From Aquitalea magnusonii (GTDB lineage Bacteria > Pseudomonadota > Gammaproteobacteria > Burkholderiales > Chromobacteriaceae): a stretch of 64,000 bases of DNA. The position numbers and the translations under genes are program-made. Shown piece after piece: positions 7,980 through 18,549 of the stretch. Position 1 is the first letter of the stretch. The number at the start of each line of letters is the position of its first letter. Below the pieces are notes generated by a model. It saw only the letters and a program-made list of their open reading frames with translations. It was not told the DNA's origin and searched no databases. The stretch spans positions 3,720,001 to 3,784,000 of the forward strand of contig NZ_AP018823.1 in assembly GCF_002217795.2 (NCBI RefSeq), written 5' to 3'.

Positions 7980-10228
7980 ACCTGGCCACCGCCCACACCG
8001 CCCCACCCTGGGATGAAACACGTGATGCCTTCCCCAGTGATGCCCAGGTGTTGCGCGCCAACCGCATGAGCCAAAGCCGGGAAATGGATGCGCTTTACTT
8101 TGCCGCCCATGTCAAACGCAGGCCGCCGCCCTGCGGCATGGTATGCAATGTCTCGCTGTTTTTTGATGGCACCAATAACCATCTGTACACCGACGAAGCG
8201 CAGAACAACCACTCCAATATTGGCCGGTTGTTCCGCGCCGCCATTCAGGGAGACAGAGCAGCAAGGGATGGCTTTTTTGCCTATTACCTGCAAGGGGTGG
8301 GCACCCAGTTTCGCGAGATCAAGGAGGATGGGCCGTCATCCGCGGGGCTGCAATATGCCGCTGGCGGGCAGATGCGCATTCACTGGGGTTTTACCCGCCT
8401 GATTGATGCCCTGCAACGCACCATCAGCCCGGATGTGGATAAATTCCCGAACCGGCTGGAAGATGCCGATGCCTACAACATTGCCAGCGCCATGGAGTTT
8501 CCCCCGTTAAATGACCCCAACGATGAGTTGCAGCAACAAAAGCGTAACTGGCCGGCAGCTTGGCGGCGCAAGGAGGCGATGAAGCTGGGCCTGGCCAAGG
8601 TGCTCACCCACCGACAGAACCAGGAAGTGCCTACCGTGGCCTGCCTGAAAGTGTATGTATATGGCTTTTCGCGCGGGGCGGCCGAGGCGCGCACCTTTGT
8701 CTACTGGCTGCATGAAATGTGTGAGCGTGGCGATGACGGTGGCTATACGTTATTTGGCATCCCGATCAAGATTCCGTTTATTGGCCTGTTTGATACCGTG
8801 GCATCGGTGGGCCTGGCCGCGCTGACCGCCCCGGCGCTGGGCCATATGGGCTGGGCGGACGACACCATGCCGCTGCCGGATGCCCCCGGCCTGATCGGCC
8901 AGCATGTGCACCTGGTATCGGCGCACGAGCAGCGCATCTGCTTTCCGCTGGATTCCACACGTTGGGATACCGGCCACTACCCACCCGGCCACCTGGGGGA
9001 ATTTGTCTACCCCGGCGTACATTCCGATGTGGGCGGTGGCTATGGCCTGGGCGAACAGGGCAAGGCACGCGACGGTATTGGCTCGCAGCTGTCGCAGATC
9101 GCCCTGCGCCGCATGTATCTGTTTGCTTTTCACGCTGGCGCGCCGTTGAGGCTGCCCAAGCAGGTGTTTATCGACACACAGGCCAGCATCCAATTTATCG
9201 AGGATTGGCGCTGGATGGATGAGCGCATTACAAAGACGTTTGAAGTAGATGACGAACTCATCCAACGCTTCAATGCCTGGGCCGTACGGCAGGACTGCCA
9301 GCAAGACACTGTGGAACGCATCATCGCCCGCCAGACTGCGCTGATAACCGCCTGGCGCATTGCCCGCTATGCCGGCGGCCTGGGCGGGGAAGGCGGGGTG
9401 TCGCAGGAGCAGTTGCCGTATTACCGCAGCATTCCGGAGGATAACCCGGCGCAAATCGCTTGGACGCGCCAGGCCTGGGAGCAAGCCCGCGCCAGCGATG
9501 CGGCCCAGGCCCGGCTGCAACAGGTGCAAGCCGACAATACCGCCCGCAAGGAGCGAGGCAAAGCCATCGACCAGCGCGCACTGGAACGGGCGCAGCAGCA
9601 AGTGGCCCAGCAGCCCATGCCCAGCGGGGTGCGCAACCCGGCCACCGGCCAGCAGGTAAGTGACAAGCTGCCGTCTTACGCCAAGGATTTCGACCCCAGC
9701 ATGGATAAATCGCAGTTGCGCAATGCGGCCAGGGAATTCCGGGTGCATTATCTGCACTGGAAAAAAGTGGAGCCGCGCTACGACGCCCAAGGCCAGGCCA
9801 TTGCCGTACCCGACCCGCTGGCCATAAAAGGCGAGCGCCCAGCCTGGCAAACCATTCCACCGCCCCCCAGGGTGGGGACGTTCACCTGGAAAGACTGGCT
9901 GCTGCGCCTGGTTGGCATTGGCAGCGTGCAGTCCATGGCACCGGAGCATGCTTATGAATCGGTCTTTCTATTGCGCCACAGCGAGCAGATGTATGCCCAA
10001 CTGATGGCAGACCCTAACTTGTTGGCGCTATTTGATGAGCACATTCACGATTCGCGGGCCTGGTTCATGGTGGCCAGCACCGGCAACCGCGAGCCGTATG
10101 CCAGTTATTTCCGGCTGCGTACCATTCTGTACAATGACAAAACCAATAAGGACTACCAGCGGGATATTCCGGATGTGGAGAAACGCTGCCAGATACCGGC
10201 GGTTCCGGATTGGTATGGTCGGCTGTAA
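7961..10228 (+). CDS. DUF2235 / Tle1-like T6SS phospholipase effector
   Basis: 755 residues. The DUF2235 alpha/beta-hydrolase core shows SLFFDGTNNHLY near the N-terminus, the nucleophile elbow YGFSRGAAEAR (GxSxG), IGLFDTVASVG with a candidate catalytic aspartate, and YPGVHSDVGGGY with the histidine. This arrangement is that of Tle1 lipases, which hydrolyse phospholipids of competitor membranes after T6SS delivery. A helical, Q/A-rich linker (residues about 505-560) separates it from the C-terminal domain. No signal peptide is seen. Translation starts at ATG 7961, overlapping the third putative immunity gene. No vgrG or PAAR gene lies next to it, so the carrier is elsewhere. Confidence 0.8.
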   Translation: MSQHTVNLATAHTAPPWDETRDAFPSDAQVLRANRMSQSREMDALYFAAHVKRRPPPCGMVCNVSLFFDGTNNHLYTDEAQNNHSNIGRLFRAAIQGDRAARDGFFAYYLQGVGTQFREIKEDGPSSAGLQYAAGGQMRIHWGFTRLIDALQRTISPDVDKFPNRLEDADAYNIASAMEFPPLNDPNDELQQQKRNWPAAWRRKEAMKLGLAKVLTHRQNQEVPTVACLKVYVYGFSRGAAEARTFVYWLHEMCERGDDGGYTLFGIPIKIPFIGLFDTVASVGLAALTAPALGHMGWADDTMPLPDAPGLIGQHVHLVSAHEQRICFPLDSTRWDTGHYPPGHLGEFVYPGVHSDVGGGYGLGEQGKARDGIGSQLSQIALRRMYLFAFHAGAPLRLPKQVFIDTQASIQFIEDWRWMDERITKTFEVDDELIQRFNAWAVRQDCQQDTVERIIARQTALITAWRIARYAGGLGGEGGVSQEQLPYYRSIPEDNPAQIAWTRQAWEQARASDAAQARLQQVQADNTARKERGKAIDQRALERAQQQVAQQPMPSGVRNPATGQQVSDKLPSYAKDFDPSMDKSQLRNAAREFRVHYLHWKKVEPRYDAQGQAIAVPDPLAIKGERPAWQTIPPPPRVGTFTWKDWLLRLVGIGSVQSMAPEHAYESVFLLRHSEQMYAQLMADPNLLALFDEHIHDSRAWFMVASTGNREPYASYFRLRTILYNDKTNKDYQRDIPDVEKRCQIPAVPDWYGRL

Positions 10229-10311
10229 CGCGGCCAAGCCACAGCCTGCTACTTGCGGCGTAACCGAGCACCCTGTTGCTGACTGCGCTTAGTCGCTAAA
10301 ACGACAAGCGC

Positions 10312-10347
10312 AAAAAAGCAGCCCATCTCACAATGGGCCGCTTTTGC
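10312..10347 (-). terminator. Intrinsic terminator of the amino acid ABC importer operon (may act both ways)
   Basis: On the minus strand GCGGCCCAT pairs with ATGGGCTGC (one G-U pair) and is followed by six T. On the plus strand the same hairpin is followed by a T-rich stretch, so it can also end the lipase operon. Confidence 0.8.
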
Positions 10348-10366
10348 TTTTTTAAAAACAGATAAC

Positions 10367-11134
10367 TTATTTCAGGCTGCCGGACAGAAAAGCCTTCAGG
10401 CGTTCGCTCTTGGTATTGCCGAATACTTCGTCCGGGTGGCCTTCTTCTTCCACCCGGCCCTGATGCAGGAACATCACGTGGTTGGACACATTACGGGCAA
10501 AGCCCATTTCATGGGTCACCACCACCATGGTGCGGCCTTCTTCGGCCAGGGTCTGCATCACCTTGAGCACTTCGCCCACCAGTTCCGGGTCCAGCGCCGA
10601 GGTGGGTTCGTCAAACAGCATCACTTCCGGTTCCATCGCCAGCGCACGGGCAATGGCCACACGCTGCTGCTGGCCGCCGGACATGTGCGCCGGATACTTG
10701 GCCTGGGCCTGGGCGTCCAGCCCTACTTTGCGCAGGTATTTTTCGGCGCGGGCAATGGCTTCGTCACGCGACAGGCCCAGCACATGAATGGGGGCTTCGA
10801 TGACGTTTTCCAGCACCGTCATGTGGCTCCACAGATTGAAATGCTGGAACACCATGGCCAGCTTGGCACGCATGGCTTGCAGCTGTTTGTGGTCGGCCGG
10901 TACCAGTTCGCCCTGCTTGTTCTTTTGCAGGGTGATTTCCTCGCCACCCAGGCTGATGCTGCCTGCGTTGGGTTTTTCCAGGAAGTTGATGCAGCGCAGG
11001 AAGGTACTTTTCCCGGAGCCGGAAGAACCGATGATGCTGATTACATCGCCTGCCTTGGCCTTGAGCGAGATGCCCTTGAGCACTTCGTGGCTGCCATAGC
11101 TCTTGTGCAGGTCTTTAACGACTAGCTTTTCCAT
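10367..11134 (-). CDS. hisP: Basic amino acid ABC transporter, ATP-binding protein
   Basis: 255 residues. Walker [10 protein letters not shown] at residues 36-44, ABC signature [16 protein letters not shown], Walker [13 protein letters not shown] and the H-loop [11 protein letters not shown] are all present. The overall sequence is of the HisP/ArtP/GlnQ polar amino acid class. It energises the permease pair encoded just upstream and is the last gene of the operon, ending before a strong terminator. The preceding permease gene ends 20 bases upstream. The symbol is given by operon resemblance; the transported amino acid may be histidine, lysine, arginine or ornithine. Confidence 0.9.
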   Translation of the reverse strand: MEKLVVKDLHKSYGSHEVLKGISLKAKAGDVISIIGSSGSGKSTFLRCINFLEKPNAGSISLGGEEITLQKNKQGELVPADHKQLQAMRAKLAMVFQHFNLWSHMTVLENVIEAPIHVLGLSRDEAIARAEKYLRKVGLDAQAQAKYPAHMSGGQQQRVAIARALAMEPEVMLFDEPTSALDPELVGEVLKVMQTLAEEGRTMVVVTHEMGFARNVSNHVMFLHQGRVEEEGHPDEVFGNTKSERLKAFLSGSLK

Positions 11135-11154
11135 CTTTTATCCTTGCGGGTAAC

Positions 11155-11868
11155 TCAGGCCTTCATCGGGCGCAAATGCGCCAGCCACTTGCTTTCCGCC
11201 TTGCGGAACAGGGCCACCAGAACAAAGGTGATACACAGGTAAATCAATGCAGCCAGACCAAAGGCATTGAACGAATCATAGGTGGCGGCATTGGCATCGC
11301 GCGCCACTTTCAGGATGTCCGGCACGGTGGCGGTAAAGGCAACGGTGGTGGCATGCAGCATCAGGATCACCTCGTTGCTGTAGGCCGGCAGCGCGCGGCG
11401 CAAGGCCGACGGAATGATGACCCGGCGATACAGGGTGAACTTGCTCATGCCGTAGGCACGGCCCGCTTCGATTTCACCATACGGCGTGGCCTTGATGGCA
11501 CCGGCGAAGATTTCGGTGGTATAGGCACAGGTATTCAGGCCGAAAGCCAGAATGGTGCAGTTATACCCTTCGCGGAAGAAGTGGTTGAGAAAGCCCACTT
11601 CGCGCACCACGTCCAGGCTGTACATGCCGGTGTAAAAGAACAGCAGCTGGATGTACAGCGGCGTGCCACGGAACACGTAGGAAAACAGCCATACCGGGCT
11701 GGACAGCCATTTGGACTTGGACACCCGGGCAATAGCCAGCGGAATGGATGCGCAAAAACCGAAGGCAATGGAAACCACCAGCAGCCACATGGTGACGGCC
11801 AGGCCGGACAGGTGATAGCCGTCCGACCACAGGAAGGCTTTCCAGTATTGTTGGATGATGTCGATCAC
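11155..11868 (-). CDS. hisM: Basic amino acid ABC transporter, permease (HisM-like)
   Basis: 237 residues from the GTG at 11868, chosen because GGAGG lies 7 bases upstream and the GTGA overlaps the upstream permease stop. An upstream in-frame ATG would read into unrelated sequence. About five membrane segments are visible. The cytoplasmic EAA loop reads EIEAGRAYGMSKFTLYRRVI, which docks the ATPase. It forms a heterodimeric channel with the HisQ-like protein. The end of the protein (residues about 205-225) carries the last helix. Confidence 0.88.
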   Translation of the reverse strand: MIDIIQQYWKAFLWSDGYHLSGLAVTMWLLVVSIAFGFCASIPLAIARVSKSKWLSSPVWLFSYVFRGTPLYIQLLFFYTGMYSLDVVREVGFLNHFFREGYNCTILAFGLNTCAYTTEIFAGAIKATPYGEIEAGRAYGMSKFTLYRRVIIPSALRRALPAYSNEVILMLHATTVAFTATVPDILKVARDANAATYDSFNAFGLAALIYLCITFVLVALFRKAESKWLAHLRPMKA

Positions 11869-12554
11869 AGGTCTGCCTCCCGCACGCCGGTGGAGTAGCG
11901 GCGTTCCAGCCACATCAGCACCACGCTGGAAACCGTTGTCAGAATCAGGTAAATGGCACCGGCCACCAGGGTGAAGAAGAACACGCGGTAGGAGCTCTTG
12001 CCCGCATCAATCGATGCTTTCACCACATCGGACAAACCGATGATGGACACCAGCGCGGTGGCCTTGAGCATGACTTGCCAGTTATTGGAAATACCCGGCA
12101 GGGCAAAGCGCATGACCTGGGGAAACTGGATGCGGGAGAAGGTTTGCCAGCTGCTCATGCCATAGGCAATGCCGGCTTCGATCTGGCCTTTGGGCACAGA
12201 CAGGAACGCCCCGCGGAAAGTCTCGGTAAAGTAGGCCCCGTAGATGAAGCCCAGGGTAAACACACCGGACACGAAGGGGTTGAGGTTGATCTGCTCCATG
12301 CCTTGCCATTCGGTCAGATGATTCATGCCGATTTGCAGGCTGTAGAAGATCAGCAGCATCAGTACCAGGTCCGGTACGCCGCGAATCAATGTGGTGTAAA
12401 GCGTGGCAATGCCCTTGAGCACGGGATTGCTCGACAGCTTGGCGCCAGCGCCACCCAGACCGATGATGAAAGACACCAGAAGTGACATGACTGCCAGCTC
12501 CAGCGTGACCCATGCACCGTCCAGGATGATTGGCCCGAATCCATCCAGAAACAT
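11865..12554 (-). CDS. hisQ: Basic amino acid ABC transporter, permease (HisQ-like)
   Basis: 229 residues, inner-membrane protein with about five helices and the EAA loop QIEAGIAYGMSSWQTFSRIQ. It pairs with the HisM-like permease, whose start codon overlaps this gene's stop by four bases. Upstream, a 227-base gap with a GC-rich hairpin separates it from the binding-protein gene, so it is probably expressed at a lower level than that gene. The start ATG at 12554 follows CAGGGGA. Confidence 0.88.
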   Translation of the reverse strand: MFLDGFGPIILDGAWVTLELAVMSLLVSFIIGLGGAGAKLSSNPVLKGIATLYTTLIRGVPDLVLMLLIFYSLQIGMNHLTEWQGMEQINLNPFVSGVFTLGFIYGAYFTETFRGAFLSVPKGQIEAGIAYGMSSWQTFSRIQFPQVMRFALPGISNNWQVMLKATALVSIIGLSDVVKASIDAGKSSYRVFFFTLVAGAIYLILTTVSSVVLMWLERRYSTGVREADL

Positions 12555-12731
12555 GGCCGTTTCCCCTGTATGTTGTTATCGCCGTCCCCGGGTCAGCGCG
12601 CGCACATGGCCCGCACCTGCTCTGCGTGAGCGCTTGGTGCCAGCATCTTGCCCGCATTGGCGTCAGGATCAGCGCGTGGCAGCGGACGTAACAGTGGGTG
12701 TTACGCATCTCCTCCGCAGCCGTGATGAAAA

Positions 12732-12764
12732 CGCGCCCCGGCTGCAGCAGCGGGGCGCGGTGCC
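12732..12764 (-). terminator. GC-rich hairpin between hisJ and hisQ, probable partial terminator
   Basis: CGCGCCCCG and CGGGGCGCG form a perfect 9-bp stem (12732-12740 with 12751-12759) with a C/T/G-rich loop, followed on the minus strand by TTTTC. Binding-protein genes commonly have such a hairpin after them, which protects their mRNA and lowers permease expression. Confidence 0.6.
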
Positions 12765-12781
12765 TCTGTCCGTGTTACGAC

Positions 12782-13561
12782 TTATTTGCCGTATACATCA
12801 AACGTGAAGTATTTCTTTTCGATTTTCTTGTAGGTGCCGTCTTTGAGCATGCCGGCAATCGCCTTGTCGATGGCAGCTTTCAGATCGGTATCTTCCTTGC
12901 GCAGGCCGATGCCGGCACCGGTACCCAGGGTTTTCGGGTCGTTCAGGTTGCCACCGGCGAAGGCAAAGCCCTTGCCTTCCGGCTTTTTCAGGAAGCCTTC
13001 GTCAGCCTGGATGGCGTCTTGCAGGGAAGCGTCCAGACGACCGGATGCCAGGTCAGCCAGCACCAGGCTCTGGTTTTGGTACGGAACCACTTCTACACCG
13101 CCCGGAGCCCAGTGGGCCTTGGCGTAAGCTTCCTGGATGGTGCCTTGCTCAACACCAACGCGCTTGCCCTTCAGGGAGGCGGCAGTCGGCTGCAGACCCG
13201 AGCCGGCCTTGGCAACCATACGGGTCGGGGTATTGAACAGCTTGGCGGAGAAGTTGATTTCCTTCAGGCGTGCTTCGTTGATGGACATGGAGGACAGCAC
13301 GCCATCGAATTTCTTGGCTTTCAGGGCCGGGATCATGCCGTCGAAGTCGTTTTCCACCCAGACACACTTGGCCTTCAGGCGGGCGCAGATTTCATTGCCC
13401 AGGTCGATGTCGAAACCCACCAGTTGACCATTCGGTGCCTTGGACTCGAACGGCGCATAGCTGGCGTCAACGCCAAAACGGATTTCTTTCCAGTCCTTGG
13501 CAAAAGCGCCAAAAGAAGTGGCCATCAGCGCCAGAGAAACGGCGGTAATCACTTTTCTCAT
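12782..13561 (-). CDS. hisJ: Periplasmic lysine/arginine/ornithine- or histidine-binding protein
   Basis: 259 residues with a Sec signal peptide ending AFA before KDWKEIRFG. The family pattern of ArgT/HisJ/ArtJ is clear: FGVDASYAPFESKAPNGQLV, GFDIDLGNEICARL, WVENDFDGMIPALKAKKFD, and GVEQGTIQEAY in the second lobe. It captures a basic amino acid in the periplasm and delivers it to HisQM-P. AAGGAG stands 8 bases before the ATG. It is first in the operon. Low, conserved substrate contacts suggest a basic amino acid, but the exact ligand is not proved. Confidence 0.9.
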   Translation of the reverse strand: MRKVITAVSLALMATSFGAFAKDWKEIRFGVDASYAPFESKAPNGQLVGFDIDLGNEICARLKAKCVWVENDFDGMIPALKAKKFDGVLSSMSINEARLKEINFSAKLFNTPTRMVAKAGSGLQPTAASLKGKRVGVEQGTIQEAYAKAHWAPGGVEVVPYQNQSLVLADLASGRLDASLQDAIQADEGFLKKPEGKGFAFAGGNLNDPKTLGTGAGIGLRKEDTDLKAAIDKAIAGMLKDGTYKKIEKKYFTFDVYGK

Positions 13562-13925
13562 CAGACTTCTCCTTACTGCTTGGTTTTATTGTTAACACCA
13601 TGCCGGGCAGCCCCTGCCACCGCAACATATCGATACGCTGCATCAACCTGCTGCCTTATGGGCGGAGCAGGCTGACTGGCGCAATGGTTATATGAATAGC
13701 GCAAATTGTCCAGAAGCATGCTTCCGGATACAGGATAAATAACGCATCCATCCTGACCGGAGAGGACAGCCAGGCTTGCTGACGCCCATATCTGGAAAAC
13801 CAAGTCGCATTCGATTGTATTTTTGAGTACAAAATACAACAAACCCACGTAGAACTACTTATACCATCAGATGGCGCGACATCAAACTTTCAAAATCAGC
13901 CCCGCCAGCAATAGACAAGGGACGT
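13562..13925. other. Upstream region of the amino acid importer operon
   Basis: 364 bases with no convincing gene; one short open frame on the minus strand has no family signal. It must contain the hisJ promoter. A 9-bp AT-rich inverted repeat, TTGTATTTT (13815-13823) with AAAATACAA (13831-13839), could be an operator. Confidence 0.4.
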
Positions 13926-13956
13926 AAAAAAGCCGGTCCCATCCGGAACCGGCTTG
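13926..13956 (-). terminator. Intrinsic terminator after obgE
   Basis: On the minus strand AAGCCGGTTCC and GGGACCGGCT form a stem around GGAT and are followed by six T. It lies 19 bases after the obgE stop. Confidence 0.85.
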
Positions 13957-13974
13957 CATATTGCCTATTCTGGC

Positions 13975-15201
<1,227 letters not shown>

Positions 15202-15271
15202 TCAAGGTTGCATCCGGCAACCAGCCCTCACGCCTTGCCCCTCGTCTGGCCCGCCACATGGCAAGCCGGAT

Positions 15272-15304
15272 AAAAAAAAGCCCTATCTCACAGGATAGGG
15301 CTTT
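15272..15304 (-). terminator. Intrinsic terminator after rpmA
   Basis: AAAGCCCTATC and GATAGGGCTTT form an 11-bp stem, followed on the minus strand by eight T. It separates rplU-rpmA from obgE. Confidence 0.9.
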
Positions 15305-15322
15305 CTTGTCTGCAGAAAGCGA

Positions 15323-15598
<276 letters not shown>

Positions 15599-15610
15599 GA
15601 CTGTTTATCC

Positions 15611-15922
15611 TTACTTCGAAATCGCGTCGATGCGGATTTCGGTGAAGTTCTGACGATGACCCTGATGTTTCTGGTAGTGCTTGCGACGACGCATCTTGAA
15701 GATACGTACCTTGTCGCCACGACCGTGGGAAACAACAGTAGCCGTAACGGTGGCACCTGCAACCAGCGGGGCGCCTACAACAACCTGTTCACCGTCAGCG
15801 ACCATCAGCACTTCTTCGAGTACGATTTGGCTGTCGACGTCTGCAGGTATCTGTTCTACTTTGAGTTTTTCACCGATGGCAACCTTGTACTGCTTGCCGC
15901 CGGTTTTTATGACCGCATACAT
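15611..15922 (-). CDS. rplU: 50S ribosomal protein L21
   Basis: 103 residues, exactly the normal length, reading [20 protein letters not shown] at the start and ending with the basic [20 protein letters not shown] region that binds 23S rRNA. The start at 15922 is chosen from the family; TAGGAG lies about 8 bases before it. The open frame extends further upstream without meaning. A near-consensus sigma-70 promoter sits 56 bases upstream. Confidence 0.98.
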   Translation of the reverse strand: MYAVIKTGGKQYKVAIGEKLKVEQIPADVDSQIVLEEVLMVADGEQVVVGAPLVAGATVTATVVSHGRGDKVRIFKMRRRKHYQKHQGHRQNFTEIRIDAISK

Positions 15923-15977
15923 TCGCATAGCTCCTAAAGAGGGAATCTTCCTCGCATCACGCGAAGAAGAACGCGAA

Positions 15978-16006
15978 ACTATACGCAGTGTGCAAAAAGT
16001 TGTCAA
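15978..16006 (-). promoter_or_regulatory. Sigma-70 promoter of rplU-rpmA
   Basis: On the minus strand TTGACA (16001-16006) and TATAGT (15978-15983) are separated by exactly 17 bases. Position and orientation fit transcription of rplU. Confidence 0.85.
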
Positions 16007-16115
16007 TAATTTCATCAGTTTAGCCGCGCAGCAAAGGTGGGCATGGCTGGCTGCATGGCTTTTCTGGTAACATTCCGCGCTTCTGGCTCCGCTAATACAA
16101 CATCTGGCTAAAACC

Positions 16116-17084
16116 GTGTCCACCCCGCTATTTCGTACCCTGATCGCTGAAGACATGCAGACCGTAGACCGCGTCATCCGCACACGCCTGCACTCCGATG
16201 TAGTTCTCATCCGCCAGGTGGCGGAGTACATCATCACGGCGGGCGGTAAACGCCTGCGTCCGGTACTGACCCTGCTGTCCGGCAAGGCACTGGGTTATGA
16301 AGGGGAACATCTGTACGAGTTGGCTGCGATGATCGAATTCATCCACACCGCCACCTTGCTGCACGACGACGTGGTGGATGAATCCGACATGCGCCGTGGC
16401 CGCGAAACCGCCAACGCCCTGTTCGGCAATGCCGCCAGCGTGCTGGTGGGTGACTTCCTGTACACCCGCGCCTTCCAGATGATGGTGACCACCAACAATA
16501 TGCAGATTCTGCAGGTGATGGCCGAAGCCACCAACATCATCGCCGAAGGCGAAGTGCTGCAACTGTTGAATATCGGCAATACCGAACTGTCCGAACAGGA
16601 CTACCTGCAAGTCATCCAGTACAAGACTGCCAAGCTGTTTGAAGCATCCGCCCGCGTCGGCGCGCTGATTGCCCAGGGCAGCGAGGCACAGATCAAAGCC
16701 CTGTCCGACTACGGCATGTATCTGGGCACCGCCTTCCAGATCATCGACGACGTGCTGGACTACAGTGGCGACGCCGACACCATCGGCAAGAGCCTGGGCG
16801 ACGACCTGGCCGAAGGCAAGGCCACCCTGCCCTTGATCTACACCATGCGCCAAGGCCCCGCCGCCGCTGCCGACGTGGTGCGCCAGGCACTGGAAAACGC
16901 CAGCCGCGACCGTTTCCACGATGTATTGGCTGCGGTACAATCCTGCGGCGCGCTGGACTACGCCAAAAACGAAGCCATCAAAGCCGCCGAACAAGCCATT
17001 GCCGCCATTGCCGACCTGCCGGACACCCCGGTGAAACAGGCGCTGGTAGAACTGGCCCGCCTGTCGGTGGACCGCAACGCCTAA
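16116..17084 (+). CDS. ispB: Octaprenyl diphosphate synthase
   Basis: 322 residues, starting at GTG. A trans-polyprenyl synthase: the first aspartate motif [22 protein letters not shown] for pyrophosphate binding and the second motif [10 protein letters not shown] are present. It adds isopentenyl units to make the ubiquinone side chain. It is divergent from rplU, the arrangement found in E. coli and many proteobacteria. The tRNA-Arg gene starts 11 bases after its stop and may be co-transcribed. Confidence 0.95.
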   Translation: MSTPLFRTLIAEDMQTVDRVIRTRLHSDVVLIRQVAEYIITAGGKRLRPVLTLLSGKALGYEGEHLYELAAMIEFIHTATLLHDDVVDESDMRRGRETANALFGNAASVLVGDFLYTRAFQMMVTTNNMQILQVMAEATNIIAEGEVLQLLNIGNTELSEQDYLQVIQYKTAKLFEASARVGALIAQGSEAQIKALSDYGMYLGTAFQIIDDVLDYSGDADTIGKSLGDDLAEGKATLPLIYTMRQGPAAAADVVRQALENASRDRFHDVLAAVQSCGALDYAKNEAIKAAEQAIAAIADLPDTPVKQALVELARLSVDRNA

Positions 17085-17095
17085 GCCGGATTGAC

Positions 17096-17170
17096 GTCTC
17101 CGTAGTTAAATGGATATAACGGCCCCCTCCTAAGGGGCAGTTACAGGTTCGATTCCTGTCGGGGGCACCA
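17096..17170 (+). tRNA. tRNA-Arg (anticodon CCT)
   Basis: A cloverleaf can be drawn: acceptor GTCTCCG with CGGGGGC (two G-T pairs), anticodon stem CCCCT/AGGGG with loop CTCCTAA giving anticodon CCT, T arm ACAGG TTCGATT CCTGT, and an encoded CCA end at 17168-17170. It is the attachment site of the genomic island that follows; its 3' part is repeated at 33901. Confidence 0.93.
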
Positions 17171-17239
17171 CTTGCACTTCCAAAAAAGTCCGATAAAGTC
17201 CACAAGAGCCGCACCCAGTAAGGGTTTGCGGCTTTTTTT
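17148..17239. repeat. attL direct repeat (tRNA-Arg 3' end plus terminator)
   Basis: Begins TTCGATTCCTGTCGGGG and ends in the T run after TGCGGCT. The partner at 33901-33990 matches over the whole length with a one-base gap and a few substitutions, including the stretches AAGTCCGATAAAGTCCACAA and CCCAGTAAGGGTTTGCGGCT. Confidence 0.9.
17207..17239 (+). terminator. Terminator of the tRNA-Arg gene
   Basis: AGCCGCA (17207-17213) pairs with TGCGGCT (17227-17233), with an inner CCC/GGG pairing, followed by seven T. The same hairpin occurs in the right repeat. Confidence 0.8.
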
Positions 17240-17284
17240 ATGCCTGTGACATCCGAGGACGTCCTGCCACTTCCAGTGGTTTTG

Positions 17285-17335
17285 TTGGTACAAATGTTGG
17301 TACAATTTTCGCAGCAGAAATCTTGTACCAACATT
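17285..17335. promoter_or_regulatory. TTGGTACAA repeats before the integrase gene: probable arm-type sites / operator
   Basis: TTGGTACAA occurs at 17285-17293 and 17297-17305 in direct orientation and inverted at 17323-17331. CAAATGTTGGTACAA and its exact reverse complement make a 15-bp inverted repeat around a 17-base spacer. The last arm ends just before the integrase ribosome site, so binding there would also block int expression. The same double repeat recurs at 33828-33848 near the right end. Confidence 0.6.
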
Positions 17336-17346
17336 TGGAGGGTGCA

Positions 17347-18549
17347 ATGCCCCTGACAGACGCGCAGATAAAGGCTTTCAGGCCCTCAGAGGACGGCAAG
17401 CCAGTCAAGTTGGCCGATGGTCAAGGGCTGTTCCTGATGGTGATGCCAAACGGCTCCAAATACTGGCGCTATCACTACCGCTTTGCTGGTAAGCAAAAGA
17501 CACTTGCCCTGGGGGTCTACCCAGACATCCCCCTCAAGCAAGCCCGCACCAAACGCGAAGATGCAAGACGCCTGCTGGATCAAAATACTGACCCCGGCCT
17601 ACAAAAGCAGGTGGATAAGCTCAATGCCAGTGCATCCAATGCGACAACATTCGAACTAATTGCCAGAGAATGGCACGCCAGCGCCAGCCACGAGTGGAGC
17701 CAGGACCACGCTGACCGAGTCCTGGCATCTTTGGAAACTCACATCTTCCCTTTCCTGGGTGAACTGCCAATTTCGCAGATCAAGCCGATGCAATTGCTGG
17801 CCGTCCTGCAGAAAGTTGAACGTGCAGGTAAAATCGATACCGCTCTACGCCTGAAACAGCGCTGCGCATCCATCTTTGACTTGGCTGTTCGCACTGAGCG
17901 CTGCGATACCAATCCAGTAGCTCCGCTCAGCAAGACGCTGCGTACCCAACAATCAACACCGCGCAAGGCCTTGCATCAGGACGACTTACCAGACTTTCTC
18001 AAACGCCTGGCCAGCTTCGATGGCAACAAGCAGACTGCCCTGATGATGGAACTGGCCCTGCTCACCTTCACCCGAGTGGGTGAACTGTCACAAGCTAGGT
18101 GGGAAGAAATCGACTTCGAGAAGGCCCTGTGGACAATCCCACCGGAGCACCGCAAGCTGCAGGAGAAATTCAAGAACACCGCTCCGCCACACCTGGTACC
18201 GCTCTCTAGCAGTGCCATAGCGGTACTGCGCAGCATGGAAGAGATCAGCGGGGGACGGGAGCACGTATTCCCCAACCGTAACGACCCACGCCGCCCGATG
18301 TCGCCGGAAACCCTACGCAGAGCCCTGCACAGCATGGGCTACAAGGGAAAGGCCGACGTACATGGCTTCCGGGCAACCGCATCAACCATCCTGAACGAAG
18401 CAGGCTTCAACCCTGATGCGATCGAACGTCAGCTATCTCACGTAGAGACCAACAAGGTACGTGCTGCCTATAACCGTGCGGAGTACATAGAAGAGAGAGT
18501 CAAGATGATGGAATGGTGGGCTAAATTCTTAGAGAGCCACTCACGTTAA
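17347..18549 (+). CDS. int: Tyrosine recombinase (P4-type island integrase)
   Basis: 400 residues from ATG 17347 with GGAGG 5 bases upstream; an earlier in-frame ATG at 17323 lies inside the inverted repeat and lacks a ribosome site. The N-terminal DUF4102-like arm-binding domain reads MPLTDAQIKAFRPSEDGKPV, with LADGQGLFLMVMPNGSKYW. The catalytic residues are in place: the first Arg in LLTFTRVGELSQARW, HGFRATAS (HxxR), LSHVETNKVRAAYNRAEY (His and Tyr). It catalyses insertion and excision at the adjacent tRNA-Arg gene. The gene points away from the tRNA. Confidence 0.95.
   Translation: MPLTDAQIKAFRPSEDGKPVKLADGQGLFLMVMPNGSKYWRYHYRFAGKQKTLALGVYPDIPLKQARTKREDARRLLDQNTDPGLQKQVDKLNASASNATTFELIAREWHASASHEWSQDHADRVLASLETHIFPFLGELPISQIKPMQLLAVLQKVERAGKIDTALRLKQRCASIFDLAVRTERCDTNPVAPLSKTLRTQQSTPRKALHQDDLPDFLKRLASFDGNKQTALMMELALLTFTRVGELSQARWEEIDFEKALWTIPPEHRKLQEKFKNTAPPHLVPLSSSAIAVLRSMEEISGGREHVFPNRNDPRRPMSPETLRRALHSMGYKGKADVHGFRATASTILNEAGFNPDAIERQLSHVETNKVRAAYNRAEYIEERVKMMEWWAKFLESHSR

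Noticed and set aside
13815-13839. AT-rich inverted repeat upstream of hisJ considered as a riboswitch or terminator
   Set aside because: The stem is only nine A/T-rich pairs without a T run or any known riboswitch core; kept only as a possible operator.
13573-13848. Small minus-strand frame upstream of hisJ, considered as a leader peptide
   Set aside because: No ribosome site and no run of histidine, arginine or lysine codons that would suggest attenuation.
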